64,000 bases of DNA, from assembly GCF_036324505.1 (NCBI RefSeq), contig NC_086354.1, positions 24,983,707 to 25,047,706 on the forward strand, in the 5' to 3' direction. The DNA is from Eleginops maclovinus. Its lineage: Eukaryota > Chordata > Actinopteri > Perciformes > Eleginopidae. The notes beneath the pieces were generated by a model, which had not been told where the DNA came from, ran no database searches, and worked only from the letters and a program-made list of their open reading frames with translations. Positions within the stretch are counted from its first letter, which is position 1, and every line of letters begins with the position of its first letter. Below, piece by piece: positions 37,811-50,362 of the stretch. The translations under genes were made by a program, and so were the position numbers.

Positions 37811-38496
37811 TCATATTTATGAATTGCACTGTTCTTCATACATGACATAACTACACCTTGTATGTGTTATGATAATAAAACTATGAATCTTGAGAAAATC
37901 TTTCAGGTTATGCTGCTGGCAGTGTAGCATAAACATCTTTTAATTTATAGATTGTGGTTCTGTCGTTTGGTAAAGTTTATCTTTTAGATTAGCTATGGTT
38001 TTCATGCGAGAGTGATCATGGAATTTCTGCTAACATACGGAAACAAATAAAAACATAATAAAAACAATATGAAAACTGACATTGCAGAGCTAAACGTCAA
38101 TAATAATAATCGTTCATTTATTTTAAATTAAAGTCTATTAATAAAGGATTGAAATTATTTAAATAAATGGGTGTTTGAGGTCACTGGTGTAATTCACAGC
38201 TAAACTTTTGGATTCTAATATACTGCATATATTCTATATACAGTATATATTTTTATTTTTGTGGTCAACTATATTCTGAGATTCAAAAACTGCAAAAATA
38301 CACAAATAATTACAATTTTTCACAAAATAATACAAAAAGTAATGTAAATTGATACTTTGCACATGCGCAGTAGCTCTCTAGTCCTTTGCCCCATGGATCA
38401 CTTCCGGGTTTATCTCGAGACTGTTTACATCTGGGGGGGAACTCTAGTCCCGATTTCAACACTTTATTCTCAGTATAATACACTAAATCATAAAAC
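37811..38496. other. AT-rich upstream region of zinc-finger gene 3
   Basis: No gene. AT-rich with short tacaaaaat steps near 38,290-38,340. Confidence 0.5.
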
Positions 38497-40287
38497 ATGT
38501 CCCCTGCCGCGTCCCTGCACGAGCAGCTCGCCTCCATCATGGAGGTCCTCGCGAACACGGCGGTGGCGGAGATCTGTGAGCTCGTGGACAGCGGTCTGGC
38601 GGTGCTGCAGCTCGAGGTCTCCCGGAGCCGCAAAGAGAACGAGGCTCTGCGGAGAAAGCTGCGGCTCGTGGAGCTCCGTGCGGCCCGGGCCACCGCACTC
38701 CGAACCGCTGCAGGCGGTCCCGTGCACCGAGCCACCGCCGGCGGCCCCGCGCACCGAGCCACCGCCGGCGGCCCCGCGCACCGAACCACCGCAGGCGGCC
38801 CCGCGCAGCCCCTGGCTAACGGCCGTGTCACCCAGCTGTCTGCTCATCATCACCCTGGCAACGGGCCAAGAAGGACCAGAGCACCCGGAGGTAAAAAGTT
38901 CAGTTTAACTTTAAATAAATAACTTTTTAATAAAGTGTTTTAATTATCGGCGATGAGAGGAGTAACCACATCCTGGCAGAGAATAGGAACTTATTTAAAA
39001 AAGGGAATTTGTGATCGATCATCCTCACTGATGAGCAACAAGCACAGGTTTTCAATCTGCATTTTGACAGGAACATTTCCCTTTACCTCTGGCAGGTGAG
39101 GCGGAGCGATGTGGAGAGGCCGACCCCTCCGGATACGATGCTACATGGGGGATGGTGAGCAGCAAAAAGTCCTGCATTTAAAAGCAGGAGAGGACTCTTT
39201 AAAGTAGAGACACTACATACTGATATACACCTGAACATCAGCAGGAGAGGACTCTTTAAAGTAGAGACTACATACTGATATACACCTGAACATCAGCAGG
39301 AGAGGACTCTTTAAAGTACAGACACTACATACTGATATACACCTGAACATCAGCAGGAGAGGACTCTTTAAAGTAGAGACGCTACATACTGATATACACC
39401 TGAACATCAGCAGGAGAGGACTCTTTAAAGTAGAGACTCTACATACTGATATACACCTGAACATCAGCAGGAGAGGACTCTTTAAAGTAGAGACGCTACA
39501 TACTGATATACACCTGAACATCAGCAGGAGAGGACTCTTTAAAGTAGAGACTCTACATACTGATATACACCTGAACATCAGCAGGAGAGGACTCTTTAAA
39601 GTAGAGACTCTACATACTGATATACACCTGAACATCAGCAGGAGAGGACTCTTTAAAGTAGAGACGCTGCATACTGATATACACCTGAACATCAGCAGGA
39701 GAGGACTCTTTAAAGTACAGACACTACATACTGATATACACCTGAACATCAGCAGGAGAGGACTCTTTAAAGTAGAGACGCTACATACTGATATACACCT
39801 GAACATCAGCAGGAGAGGACTCTTTAAAGTAGAGACTCTACATACTGATATACACCTGAACATCAGCAGGAGAGGACTCTTTAAAGTAGAGACACTACAT
39901 ACTGATATACACCTGAACATCAGCAGGAGAGGACTCTTTAAAGTAGAGACTCTACATACTGATATACACCTGAACATCAGCAGGAGAGGACTCTTTAAAG
40001 TAGAGACTCTACATACTGATATACACCTGAACATCAGCAGGAGAGGACTCTTTAAAGTAGAGACGCTGCATACTGATATACACCTGAACATCAGCAGGAG
40101 AGGACTCTTTAAAGTAGAGACGCTGCATACTGATATACACCTGAACATCAGCAGGAGAGGACTCTTTAAAGTAGAGACGCTGCATACTGATATACACCTG
40201 AACATCAGCAGGAGAGGACTCTTTAAAGTACATCTGAATAGAGCTTTAAGATGAATGTAGTGTAGTAGAAATATGAAGTATTATTAA

Positions 40288-40370
<83 letters not shown>

Positions 40371-41691
40371 CCCCCCCCCACCAGCTGGCTGAAGGAGAGT
40401 CGATCAAACTGACGATCAAAGTGGAGGACGACGAGTCCTGGTCCCAAACTGAGCAGCACCGTGAGTCCAGTTATAATATATTTGAGATACCAGGACTGAT
40501 GGTCCTCAGCAGGTCAGACTTGTATATGTGTCTTCTCTGATCGTCCCCTGAGTGTGAACACTGGATTGTATTTAGCTGGCTTTGAGATTTGCCTGAAGTG
40601 CGTTTTGTTCTCAGGTTAAATTAGAGTCATCTTTGAGCCGCGGACTGAAACACTCGGAGAAGTGTGTAAAGGTGTGACTTCTTTCCTCCAGATTTTTCTC
40701 GAGGCGTTGACGGACACACAGAGAAGGAAGCCCCGCCCCCGCCAGGCCTCAGCTCCAGGTCAGAGGTCAGCGACGGATCGGACTGCCTGATGTACGAGCC
40801 ACAGCTCCAACTCCCCCCCCCCGTCACTACCCACGATCCTCTGGGGGAGGGTCCCGGCTGCTCGTACGCCAGCGTCCCCGTGGCGGCGGATCCGAGCAGC
40901 CTGCACGTCATCACTGACGAAGGAAACACCCAGCTGAGGAAACCGTTCTTCTGCACCTTCTGTGGAAAGACCCTGGCCTGCCTGAAGAACCTGAAGACTC
41001 ACCTGAGGGTCCACACAGGTGAGGGGGTCTCAGGCAGGATCTGGAGAGCGGGGCAGGGGTTGCCGGTTTCTGTAGAGCAGCAGACAATAGTCACAAATGT
41101 TTTGGCAGATTTGGACAGTTTTTTTCAGCGTTTTGGATGTTATCGAAGATGCTGGATCCATTTCTGACATTTGCAGCATCAGAAATGGCAGTTTGATCCA
41201 GAAGGTGGCCATACTTTAGATTTTTATGAATTTGGGGTAGGTTTTCAAGTTTAAGGGGACTCAAAACTGCCATTTTTGAGAAATATAACTTAAGTTTTTT
41301 TGTCACAAAAGCCAAATAACATCTAAATAAAGACAGGCTTTTATAAAACCCCAAAAATTCAGGATACTTCAGATTGGTGGTTTTAAACCGTGATGTTCCC
41401 CCTGCAGGTGAGAAGCCGTTTGTCTGCTCGCTCTGCGGGAAGCGTTTCTCCGACTCCAGCAACCTGAAGCGGCACCAGAGCGTTCACACCGGAGAGAAGC
41501 GCTACGGCTGCGCTCACTGCGGCAAACGCTTCGCCCAGTCCGGCTCGCTGAAGGTCCACATGAGCGTCCACACCGACTGCAAACAGTTCCGCTGCTCGTT
41601 CTGCAGCAAGACGTTCATCTCCGGCAGCCACCTGAGGCGACACACCGCCGAGCACGCCGCCGAGAAGAGGTACGCTGAAACGCTACAGTGA
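38497..41691 (+). CDS. C2H2 zinc-finger protein 3 (coiled-coil N-terminus, four fingers)
   Basis: Third member of the local zinc-finger family, 379 residues. Exons: 38,497-38,890, 39,096-39,154, 40,385-40,460, 40,692-41,018 and 41,408-41,691; all borders are AG/GT and phases agree. Exon 1 has the shared coiled coil (HEQLASIMEVLANTAVAEI, RKENEALRRKLRLVE) followed by a 9-residue tandem repeat (HRATAGGPA). Exon 3 has the acidic phrase LTIKVEDDE. Finger 1 (CTFCGKTLACLKNLKTHLRVH) ends exon 4, and fingers 2-4 are in exon 5; the intron cuts the TGEKP linker. All Cys2His2 ligands are present. Intron 2 holds the 57-bp minisatellite array and a long CT tract just before the exon 3 acceptor. Polyadenylation signal at 42,370. 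Confidence 0.85.
38690..38810 (+). repeat. 27-bp coding repeat in zinc-finger gene 3
   Basis: About four GC-rich units encode A/T-A-G-G-P-x-H-R steps. The 27-bp period keeps the frame. It lies right after the coiled coil and is absent from genes 1 and 2. Confidence 0.75.
39185..40232. repeat. 57-bp minisatellite, array 2 (about 18 units)
   Basis: Same unit and same variant sites as the array at 468-1,580, with extra variants gagacgctgcat and aaagtacagacac. It occupies most of intron 2 of zinc-finger gene 3, starting 30 bp after the donor. The minus-strand open frame of 330 residues is repeat translation. Confidence 0.95.
40291..40384. repeat. (CT)n and poly-C tract at a splice acceptor
   Basis: About 78 bases of CT followed by 11 C and accag. 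It forms an exceptionally long polypyrimidine tract for exon 3 of zinc-finger gene 3. Confidence 0.9.
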
Positions 41692-41944
41692 TGGAGGAGG
41701 GACGAAGATGAGAGGAACAGGACTGGACACAATCATGTCTTAGCACAATTCAAACAGGATTCAAAAGGTTAAATCATGACACCATACACACTCTCTCCGG
41801 AAATACGGTCCCGTGACTTTAGAGGTACGCAGCGGCGCTTCAGAGAAAGACGAGTTTCTGTTCTTTCAAAATGACGGATAAGGAGTTCAGCTTTCACTCT
41901 CGGGTTAGTTTACAGAAATACACTAGACTGGCGGCTCTCCAGCT

Positions 41945-42010
41945 ACCAATCCACGCTATTCTATCAGGACTTGAACCGGCAACCCTTCGGTTCCCAAACA
42001 CGAGATACCC
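41945..42010 (-). mobile_element. tRNA-derived SINE head fragment
   Basis: Contains ggacttgaaccggcaaccc, the complement of a tRNA B box with its flank, as in the SINE at 48,343. The remainder of the SINE is not recognisable. Confidence 0.55.
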
Positions 42011-42369
42011 TGTGTTTAATCTCGCCGTTGACAACCAAACTTTTTCTCTGGAAATAATGTCTCATGGATGACGGCTTTTATTTTACCCACAATCCTTTCA
42101 AGCGAGGGAGGTACACGTGTCATTTTAAGAAGAAGAAGACCGGCAGCTAAAGTTCATCCTGGGACAAAAAGGTTCACCGGACGGAGACACTCCAGATTAA
42201 TACAAACTTTGATAGCATCTAAAGCTTGAATCCACCTTCTGGTTTCTGTTACTCTAGCACTACATTTGGATTAAATCTACATTATTTGGTCAGCTGTTAG
42301 ATGTTGTGAGGAAACAGAACTGATTCTGTCTCCTGGATTTGTTTGATCATAAACCTCATGTCATTTTGT

Positions 42370-42375
42370 AATAAA
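42370..42375 (+). promoter_or_regulatory. Polyadenylation signal candidate, zinc-finger gene 3
   Basis: AATAAA about 680 bp after the stop on the coding strand. Confidence 0.45.
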
Positions 42376-42477
42376 GAAAGAGTCTCACGAGGATTCATGA
42401 GCTATAATCATCGTGGCATTTACTTACTAACATTTTCCTCCACCGTGTTTCCAGTTTTTATAAACATATTGCTTTTT

Positions 42478-42545
42478 CCCCTCGCCCTCCTATTGGCTAG
42501 CACTCCAACACACCGTCCGTGATAGGCTGAGGGCGGGACTTGTCG
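42478..42545 (+). mobile_element. Dispersed non-autonomous repeat, copy 4 (short)
   Basis: Core only: ctcctattggctagcactcc followed by gtgataggctgagggcggga. Confidence 0.65.
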
Positions 42546-42844
42546 TGAATCACAGATGCATTGTGGGTTTTGGGGATAAACTGATTATTTTATACCATTT
42601 TTATTATTTATCGCTCATATTAAAAGACGCTTTTTCAGCTAGGCTTCTTAATGGGTTTGATGGGAAATGAATGATTTAACGGAGGTATACCGTGCCTGGG
42701 TGTTCATTAAAAACATATTTCTCAGGAAAACCTGATACATTACAGGATTTAAAGTCTAGTTATGAATCTTAATGAACTTAATTAAGAAATGAAAGCTCTT
42801 TTAAAACACTTCATAGGATTAATGCCCTCACTTAATAACTTTAC

Positions 42845-43060
42845 AACGCCTCCATTGGACTCCTTTGTTTACTTTCAAAAGTGACATCACTGGTGCTCCT
42901 ATTGGCTAGCGCTTCATCACATTGTCTGTGATAGGCTAAGGGGCGGGACATCTCTAAGCTGGTGGACCAATCACAACAGAGCCAGCCGTTTCAGACGGAG
43001 GGTGAAAAGAGGAGCTGCAGCTCAGGCAGTATGAGAAAGGTAAAGAGCTGTCTGAACATT
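42845..43060 (+). mobile_element. Dispersed non-autonomous repeat, copy 5
   Basis: Core plus right part: ctcctattggctagcgcttc, gataggctaaggggcgggac, accaatcacaacagagccag and gagggtgaaaagaggagctg, in the same order as copy 2. Confidence 0.7.
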
Positions 43061-43288
43061 CGGCATGGAGACAGAGTTATCTATACTTTGTGAAAAATGT
43101 GATTTAAAGCGTTCTTTTACCAATTTGACTTCAGGTGAAGGTAACTGCATAACAACAAATCACCAATTTGTTTACTTACTTTACCCTCTCTGCCTCCATC
43201 TTAAGCATCTGGACATATTCCATATTTCCTTCATGAACAAATCATAAAAGGACCACAACGAGAATCTGCTTTACGCTGTTTGTTTTCA

Positions 43289-46225
43289 TTTATTTGTAAC
43301 AGGATCGAATGCATGACAAACATCATTTAAATTCACATAAAACAAAACAGTTCCAGCTTAACTGGAACATATATCCGCAAAATACTGTGAAAATAAAACC
43401 TTTAAACGCAGCGCCACCAACAGGCCGACGAGGGCCAGTACTACTCAGAGAAATCTGTAGAGTATTTCTCCTAAATGGAGACAGTGTACTGTTTTAATGC
43501 AGTGACACCGAAAGGAATCATTTTGGAAGCAAATTCATCAGCCGAAAGCCTTAAGTGATCTCGTGTGCGCCTCGTTTAAGGTGGTTTTTACAGTTTTCTG
43601 ACATGGCTACAGTAAAAGAAATAAAGCAGGGATAATAAGTGCCTTCACAAGCAGAATATAATATTTCCACCTTTGGAAAAAAGTGCAGTCAATGGAAACA
43701 AACATTAATATGAGTATATATATATGTGTATTTACAACATAACTAACAATAGATGCATCACATCACACACCAGAGCTCATCTAAAGGTTTGACTCGTCCA
43801 GAAAAGTCATTAAATTAGATTTCAGAAAATGCAATATTTGACAGGTAAAGTCTCTTTATATAAAACACATTTCACATCGGTCATTTAAAGCTGCGTCAAA
43901 AGGTTTAACCACCAGAAGACCATGCTCATTTTTTATCTCGTTTTTGGGCTCCACCACCTCCTAAAAGACAACCTCCAGCTCATACTTTCAACAGTAAACC
44001 CCAAAAGAAGCAGCTTAAAATAGTCTTTAGGCTGCAGGGTTCATTACACACTGTATTTCTAATAAGTGCAGCTTTAAAATGCCAAACAACGCAGAGCCGT
44101 ATTAAAATATTAGATATAAAGATGGATTTTATATTTGATTCTCCTGACTCGTCGTATTTCTACACATTTGGCACTTAATAAAGACACACATTATTTTAGA
44201 TTGACACAGAAAAAGGACCAGTCACACGAGCGTTACTAAATGAAGTCCTAAATATGAAACCCTTTGTGTAACAGAACTCAAAATGCTACTTGATGCAACA
44301 ACAACATTTTCCCAGTTTGAGATAAATAAAGTACTTCTGATTCTGATATTCACGATCCAGTAAACCCTATAACACGTGGCAGGAGTATCAGACTGTTAAA
44401 GCTAAATTAAATGTAGGCTTTGTCATTCATTCAAAGACAGTTCAAACATTTAGATTCCTGGGAACACAAACTCTTGGCATAGTTTGAGGTCCAAACATGA
44501 TTACATTTGAATAAAAAAGAGCTTTATAAAGTTACAGTACTGAGTTTATCTTTACCTTTATTAGCCGCACTTCTTTTCCTGAACACACACAATCTTATTT
44601 TCCTCCAGAGCGGGACCACGTGCTTATTTTGAAACCTATTCAACATGGCCACTGGTGGAATGTACATTTACTTTCAGGCCTGAACTTAGGTGAGATTTTG
44701 AGGTACTTGTTCTTCTTACCCACTATTCTTTGTAAGCCAAATATTTTTTTATTTTGAGGTTTTAAAACTGTCCCTAGACTCCACCCTGCAGCATAAATCA
44801 AACAGAGCTTTCTTTATTTTAACACTGTTTAATGTTTTAGCAGCAACTTCGCTTTAAAGAGGCCTTATTCCTGTATATTCCGCCTTCCTTTAGCGTGTTC
44901 TACAGGCTTTAGTGCATGTAAATGGTCTGCAAAGGCTAAATTCCCTATTTGAAACCTCTTCCATTGGGCTCCTTATCTACTTCCGGAACAGAAGTGACAT
45001 CACTATGGAACTCTCGCGCTCCTATTGGCTAGCGCTTCAACACATTGTACGTGATAGGCTAAGGGGCGGGACATCTCCAAGTGGTTGACAAATCTCAACA
45101 GAGAGTCAGAGTAGAGGCACGAAATGCTAATATGAACCTGAAAACGAGCAGGATAGGACCTCTTCAAATCCTCCCTGTAATATTTCATGTTTGCACTGCT
45201 GGCTGATACTAAAGGCACTTATCAGCAGAAGAGTTTCGCACCAAAACTTGATTATTTCACTTTTAAATTACAGAAATTCATGAAGTCTTTTACTGTTAAA
45301 GCTGCACAGATCAGTGGATTCATTAAATCCTCTGTTTCAATCAGGCTTACTTTAGATTAGATTGCACAATCAGTATGGATAAATCTGCACATGTTAACTA
45401 ACTGAACATATCTTTATCATGCTGCATTTTACAAACTTAAAACAAGCTCGTTCTTTGTCCAGGAAATCGGAATTCCAGAATAAAACCTGAGGCAGTGCAG
45501 CTTTAAAAAGATCAACGTTTTACATCAATATGTTTTGCTTTGAAAGTGTATTTCTTTATTTTGGAATGAAACTCTTATCAAAAAGCACTTCTCTTCCAGG
45601 TAGATTTTCAGGTGTGCGTTTATAGTTTTTTCTTTAATAAAAAAAAGTCACAGCTCTTATTTTGAAAAGAAGTGAGGCTTCACCTGAATTTGTTCACTTT
45701 GGACAGCTCAAAAAAGCCAAGTTCACCTATTATTATGAACAATAGATACGCTTACAGTATTTCAAGAACACATCAGGTACGTTTTTTCATATTCAATATA
45801 TATATTTTAGCTAAACTACAATAACTTGTTTGTGTTTGTGAGCTCCTTCAGATGTATAGCAACAAACACGCCATCTTTGCTTTTTAAACTCATTTCCTGT
45901 TCAATTTATGGGGGACTTTTAAAAAGCCATCAGGAAAAATCTTACCAAACTTCCCCCGCGCTCTGATTGGATTTAAAGGTTAAATGTATAAAAAGCGTTG
46001 GTTAGATTTTAGGTTCAGCCCTTTTTGATGACGCGCCTCAGCGCAGGAATCATATTTGGATCAAGTTTCTACATTCAAAACCTTTCCATTACCAGGCAGA
46101 GCTTCAGCGTGTTTGCTGTGAAACGCTTTCCGGATCTCAGAGTCACTTTCAGGGAACATGCAGACGGCGAAATGTTAAACATATTTCTACACCTCTCTTC
46201 CACTTTCAGAGGAACGGACGCTCCT
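43289..46225 (-). other. Likely 3' untranslated region and downstream DNA of tmem71
   Basis: No other gene is seen. The stretch follows the tmem71 stop codon on the minus strand. The farthest clean minus-strand AATAAA I noted is at 43,289-43,294, but nearer candidates exist, so the true end is unknown. A dispersed repeat copy interrupts it at 44,880-45,185. Confidence 0.35.
44880..45185 (+). mobile_element. Dispersed non-autonomous repeat, copy 6
   Basis: Begins with gtgttctacaggctttagtg and catgtaaatggtctgcaaag (also at 55,240), then the ctcctattggctagc core, and ends atatgaacctgaaaacgagc aggataggacc. This tail aligns with the 57-bp minisatellite unit (tatacacctgaacatcagc aggagaggac). Confidence 0.7.
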
Positions 46226-49200
46226 TTACTCGTTTCCTGATGTGATGTCCTGCGAAACAGAATTCAATTAGTGGTTGTTGTTTCCAGTCGACATCATTAG
46301 GGACATTTCATTTAATTTCACACTCACCTCCGTCTTCGCCCGCCTCCACTCGCCCAGCGGACCCGACTTTGTCAAGACTGAAAACAGAAAAAAGGGAAAT
46401 ATTTGAACACAGTTTCTAACCTTAGAACACTCTGTCAGATATCAGTCTGCAAAACCCTCTTCTTCATGTCTCTTCATGTGGTCAGACACTCAGAGTTCAG
46501 GAACAAAGACCCCCTCACTTTTTGTCCTGATCCATCTCCTCCTAGAGCACCATTGTGTGTTTTTAAACCAATCAGCTCTCAGGGGGGCGTGGCCAGCAGC
46601 AGCTCATTAGCATTTAAAGCTACAGACACAGAATCAGCTCTTCAGGAGCAGAACAGAGGGGGTTATGGGAGGATCAGAGACAGGCTCTGTATATATCCTG
46701 GAATACACTGATGAAGAAGAGTACAATAGGGGAGCTTTAATAAAGGTATTACCAGGTCATTGTAGTTGAGGTTTGTTCCAGACAGATTTTATATTTAGTT
46801 TTATTCCACTGTAAATTAAATCCCATCTACGAGCAGATGTTTGTTAAACGAAGCATTTAGAAAACATCTAAATCATATTTTATATTTTGTGTGATACTTA
46901 CGCATAAATGTGGCTATCATCAGGAGCACGGTAGACGTGACGGAGGCGCTCCACAGGAGACACCTGCAGGGAGAGAAGAGTCAGAAACATGAAATAGAAG
47001 ACTGAAAGTGTCTGCATATATATATAAATGAATAAGTATGCATTCACACCGACTACCTGTTTGAATTATTTAAAATGAAGCTCGAAAAATAAAGAGTTTT
47101 ACCCGGAGTATAGAGCCGTGAAGATGAAGATGATGAAGATGAAGAGGAGGAGGGCCTTCATCGTTAAACCTGGAGCACAGACAAAAACATCATGAAATTT
47201 AATATCACGTTTTTCTTTTGTTTCTAATATTATAGAAGTTTCACAGAAAGTAAAACAGTAAGATGTAGTGCAACAGAAACAAAAAGACATTCAACTACAT
47301 TTAGAAAACCAGGGGATTAAATTCAGACAAACAACTCCTCTCCTCTGAGTCTGAGTCGGTTCATTCAGAGTGCTTCAGTTACCTGTGTGTTCAGGGGAGA
47401 CCGGACAGCAGCTATTGGTGTAGAAGGGTGAAGGAGGCGGGACTTCAGACAGGCCACCCAGGGATTGGGTGAACTTCGATTGACAGATCTCAGAGCAAAT
47501 CTCCTCTTGGAAGATAATCTTCGGGGGCGGGGCCACTTTGTCGGGAGGGGGCGGGATCTCTGTGTGGTCTGTAAGACAGAAGAAAAGGTAGAAATATATT
47601 TTCAATACGAGGTCACATGACTTCACTTCACCACCGCTAAGCTAAAGGCGGCTAATGTTGGTAACCATTGACCTCCAGACCAGGGGACAGGAAGTGAAAC
47701 CATTCAAAGCCTTTAAATAAAACATCAGCAGTGAATCCTCGGTCTGTTACCGAAGGTGAAGCTGCGGCTGTCCTCCAGCTCGGTGCTGTTCAACCAGGTC
47801 GGCTCGTCCCGGCTGCTTCTGGCCTGGTCCAGATCCAGATCCAGGTCCAGGTCCAGGTCCAGGTCTTGCTCCTGGTTCTGGTTCTGTGCGGTCCCAAAGA
47901 CGCCTCTGAAGACCTTCTCGTCCAGCCATGACTGGCAGCTCTCCGTCACGTCGCTCAGCAGGCGAGCCAGAGAGCCGCGAGGACGCCGCCGCCGCCGGAA
48001 AACCCTGAGAGAAGAAGAGACGGAAAATGATTCGGATGTTCATCTCAGTCACACCGAAGAAACTGTCTGTAGCCGATGATAGAAGATAGGGAGGGAGGAT
48101 GGAACCCTCTTTATTACACACATGCACACAGCAGAACACACACAGTGAAATTAGTCCTCTGCATTTAACCCATCCTAGTACTAGGAGCAGTGGGCAGCTA
48201 CTGTGCAGCGCCCGGGGAGCAATGGGGAGGGGGGTTTGGAGGTGTCCGGTGCCTTGCTCAAGGGCACCACAGCAGGGCCTAGGAGGTGAACCTGGGACCT
48301 CTCCAAGTAGCAGTCCACCTTCCATATTTCAAGTCTGTTCGGGGACTTGAACCGGCAACCCTACGATTCCCAGTCTAAGCCCCTACTGACTGAGCCAGTG
48401 ATGACCTCCTCTCTCATGATCCTGACACACACTCTCTTTGTTGAGCTCATGAGGATGACCTCACTGAAGTCGTTTTTCCAGTCTGGCTGCTGAGAATGAC
48501 CTCACAGTTGGGCAGGCACTTCCCTGACAGGCCTTCCTTCAAACTAGTGGAAAGAAAACACTTCAAATCCAAACCCAGGAGTTTATTTCCCTCCCTTTGT
48601 CTGCAGATTTCTCCTGAACTCACCAACAGTTAGCCTTACATAATGTCTCGTGTGCATATTTAATCATCACATTGTGCTATATGGGTTTGTGTGCAGAACC
48701 CCTGTTTCCTCCAGAGGGGGTTTCTCTCCCACCTGACGAGGTTCTCCTTGTAGGAGACGCTGGTCTTGCAGGGCGTCAGAGAGACGTTCCCGTCTTGGTC
48801 CCAGGAGAAGCTGTCCTCCGTCACGCTGTAGTATCCGTTAGTGAGGAGGCGAGGCGAGCGGCGGCAGGAGCTCGGATCGCCGTCCAGAGAGGAGTAACAG
48901 ACGTACGAGGAATCGGGAGAGAGCAGGGACACGTCCAGGCTGAGGAGAGACAAGGGGAGTCAGCATCAGTGTCAGCAGGGGCAATATTTAAATACAAAAC
49001 GAGATATTCCTGATTATTTCATTTTATGTTTATTTAATATCCAAAACGAGCTGTTGCTTTAGCTCCCTTCTGAATATGAGATGAGCCTCCTCCAAATATT
49101 TCATTAGATTATTTTACATTCCTTATATTTTACTTTATATTAATTATTTAAATTATATTATATAATAATATATCACGTAAAGTCATTAATATTATACTAA

Positions 49201-49666
49201 ATTATATTATATCTGATTATTTTACATTCCTTATATTTTTACTTTATATTAATTATTTAAATTATATTATATAATAATATATCACGTTATAGTCATTAAT
49301 ATATTCTAAATTATATTATATCTGATTATTTTATATTACAATAAATGCTATTTAACAGGGATTAAAATGACAGAAGACTCTGCAGTACAGTAAGTATTAC
49401 CTGTTTTACAACAAAGCATGGGGAAGGTAATATACGTGTCATACTGTCCTTAGTTAAACCCTCACAGGACAACATGTGCATTTACCCTCTTCTGTTATTT
49501 AAATTAAACTGGATTTATTGCATTAAACCTGGAGGAAGTTGCTGCGCTTCATCATTATTTATTCACATATTCAACACTTAAAATAAATGCACGGTGAATG
49601 TTAGAGAAGCAGATCTGTTTCACCTCTGGCAGGAGTGACCCCGAAGCCTTCGTTTGATCGGTGAAC
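46226..49666 (-). CDS. tmem71: Transmembrane protein 71, eight coding exons (N-terminal exon uncertain)
   Basis: Small membrane protein of unknown function. Minus-strand exons: 49,624-49,666, 48,733-48,939, 47,751-48,004, 47,383-47,568, 47,103-47,169, 46,902-46,963, 46,328-46,377 and 46,226-46,249 (with stop); every junction is AG/GT and in phase. The third-listed vertebrate hallmark CRRSPRLLTNGYYSVTEDSF followed by SVSYKENLVR matches human TMEM71 closely. Two hydrophobic segments near the C-terminus (ALLLFIFIIFIFTALYSG and LLWSASVTSTVLLMIATFM) agree with its two membrane spans. Exon 3 carries an expanded Asp-Leu repeat. The start codon is not in these exons; a candidate first exon is at 57,392-57,602. 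A tRNA-derived SINE lies in the intron at 48.1-48.4 kb. Confidence 0.88.
46540..46740 (-). mobile_element. TTAA-ended MITE-like element
   Basis: One end reads caataggggagctttaa. Reversed it begins ttaaagctcccctattgtac and contains cagagcctgtctctgat, which also occurs at 58,160-58,290 after aaaggtcccctattatcctc. Ends with TTAA suggest a piggyBac-like non-autonomous family. Confidence 0.6.
48075..48403 (-). mobile_element. tRNA-derived SINE, near full length
   Basis: On the minus strand the head has an A-box-like TGGCTCAGTCAG (48,386-48,397) and a B-box GGTTCAAGTCC (48,343-48,353) at tRNA-like spacing, so it has a Pol III promoter. The body includes gaaattagtcctctgcattt and ggtgccttgctcaagggcac on the plus strand. 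It lies in a tmem71 intron. Confidence 0.85.
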
Positions 49667-49723
49667 CTGGAAAACAGAGACAGAAAATATAGATTTACAC
49701 ACAACTACACACACACTGATGCA

Positions 49724-49725
<2 letters not shown>

Positions 49726-49804
<79 letters not shown>
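49726..49804. repeat. (TG)n microsatellite
   Basis: About 80 bases of uninterrupted TG in the tmem71 5' intron. Confidence 0.95.
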
Positions 49805-49807
<3 letters not shown>

Positions 49808-50362
49808 CTAAATAAAGACGACACCCCTTGAGTAAATTTACTCTGCTGATAAATCCTCTGCAGGAATGAGACGCTCAGAGGTTTCTGTCGTCTGAAAGAT
49901 CTTTCCTGAACCCAAACAGCAACGACGCACACAGAGGAGCGTCACGGCACATTTACTCGCATTATTTCAGGATAATGTTGGATTTATATTCAACATCTTT
50001 CTAAGTGTTGTCCTTCAGGAGGCAACACAGCATTTCTGAACCAGAAGGTCCTCACAGGACGGGTTGTTTTTCAAAGCGTGGTCCTCACAAGTACAGCAAA
50101 ATATAATGTGATTAAAGAGGTTCATCTTTCCAGACAGCTTTAAGACACATTCACACAGCCAAATATCTGGGGTTATTTATGTCTATTTTTTTAAAGGTTT
50201 TTGTCCTGTAATTTGAAAAAAAATGATAATATCATTTAAAATAAACTATATGATAAACAGTTATATCATTTCATTTAACATAACATAAACCATTCCAGCA
50301 CCTCTTCAGGGCTGTGAATGTGAGTTCTGATGAAGCAGGCGGTGGTGTTTGTCCTCTGACAG

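Noticed and set aside
47747..48325. 192-residue minus-strand open frame over a tmem71 exon
   Set aside because: Shadow frame; the real exon at 47,751-48,004 uses another frame, supported by splice phase and TMEM71 similarity.
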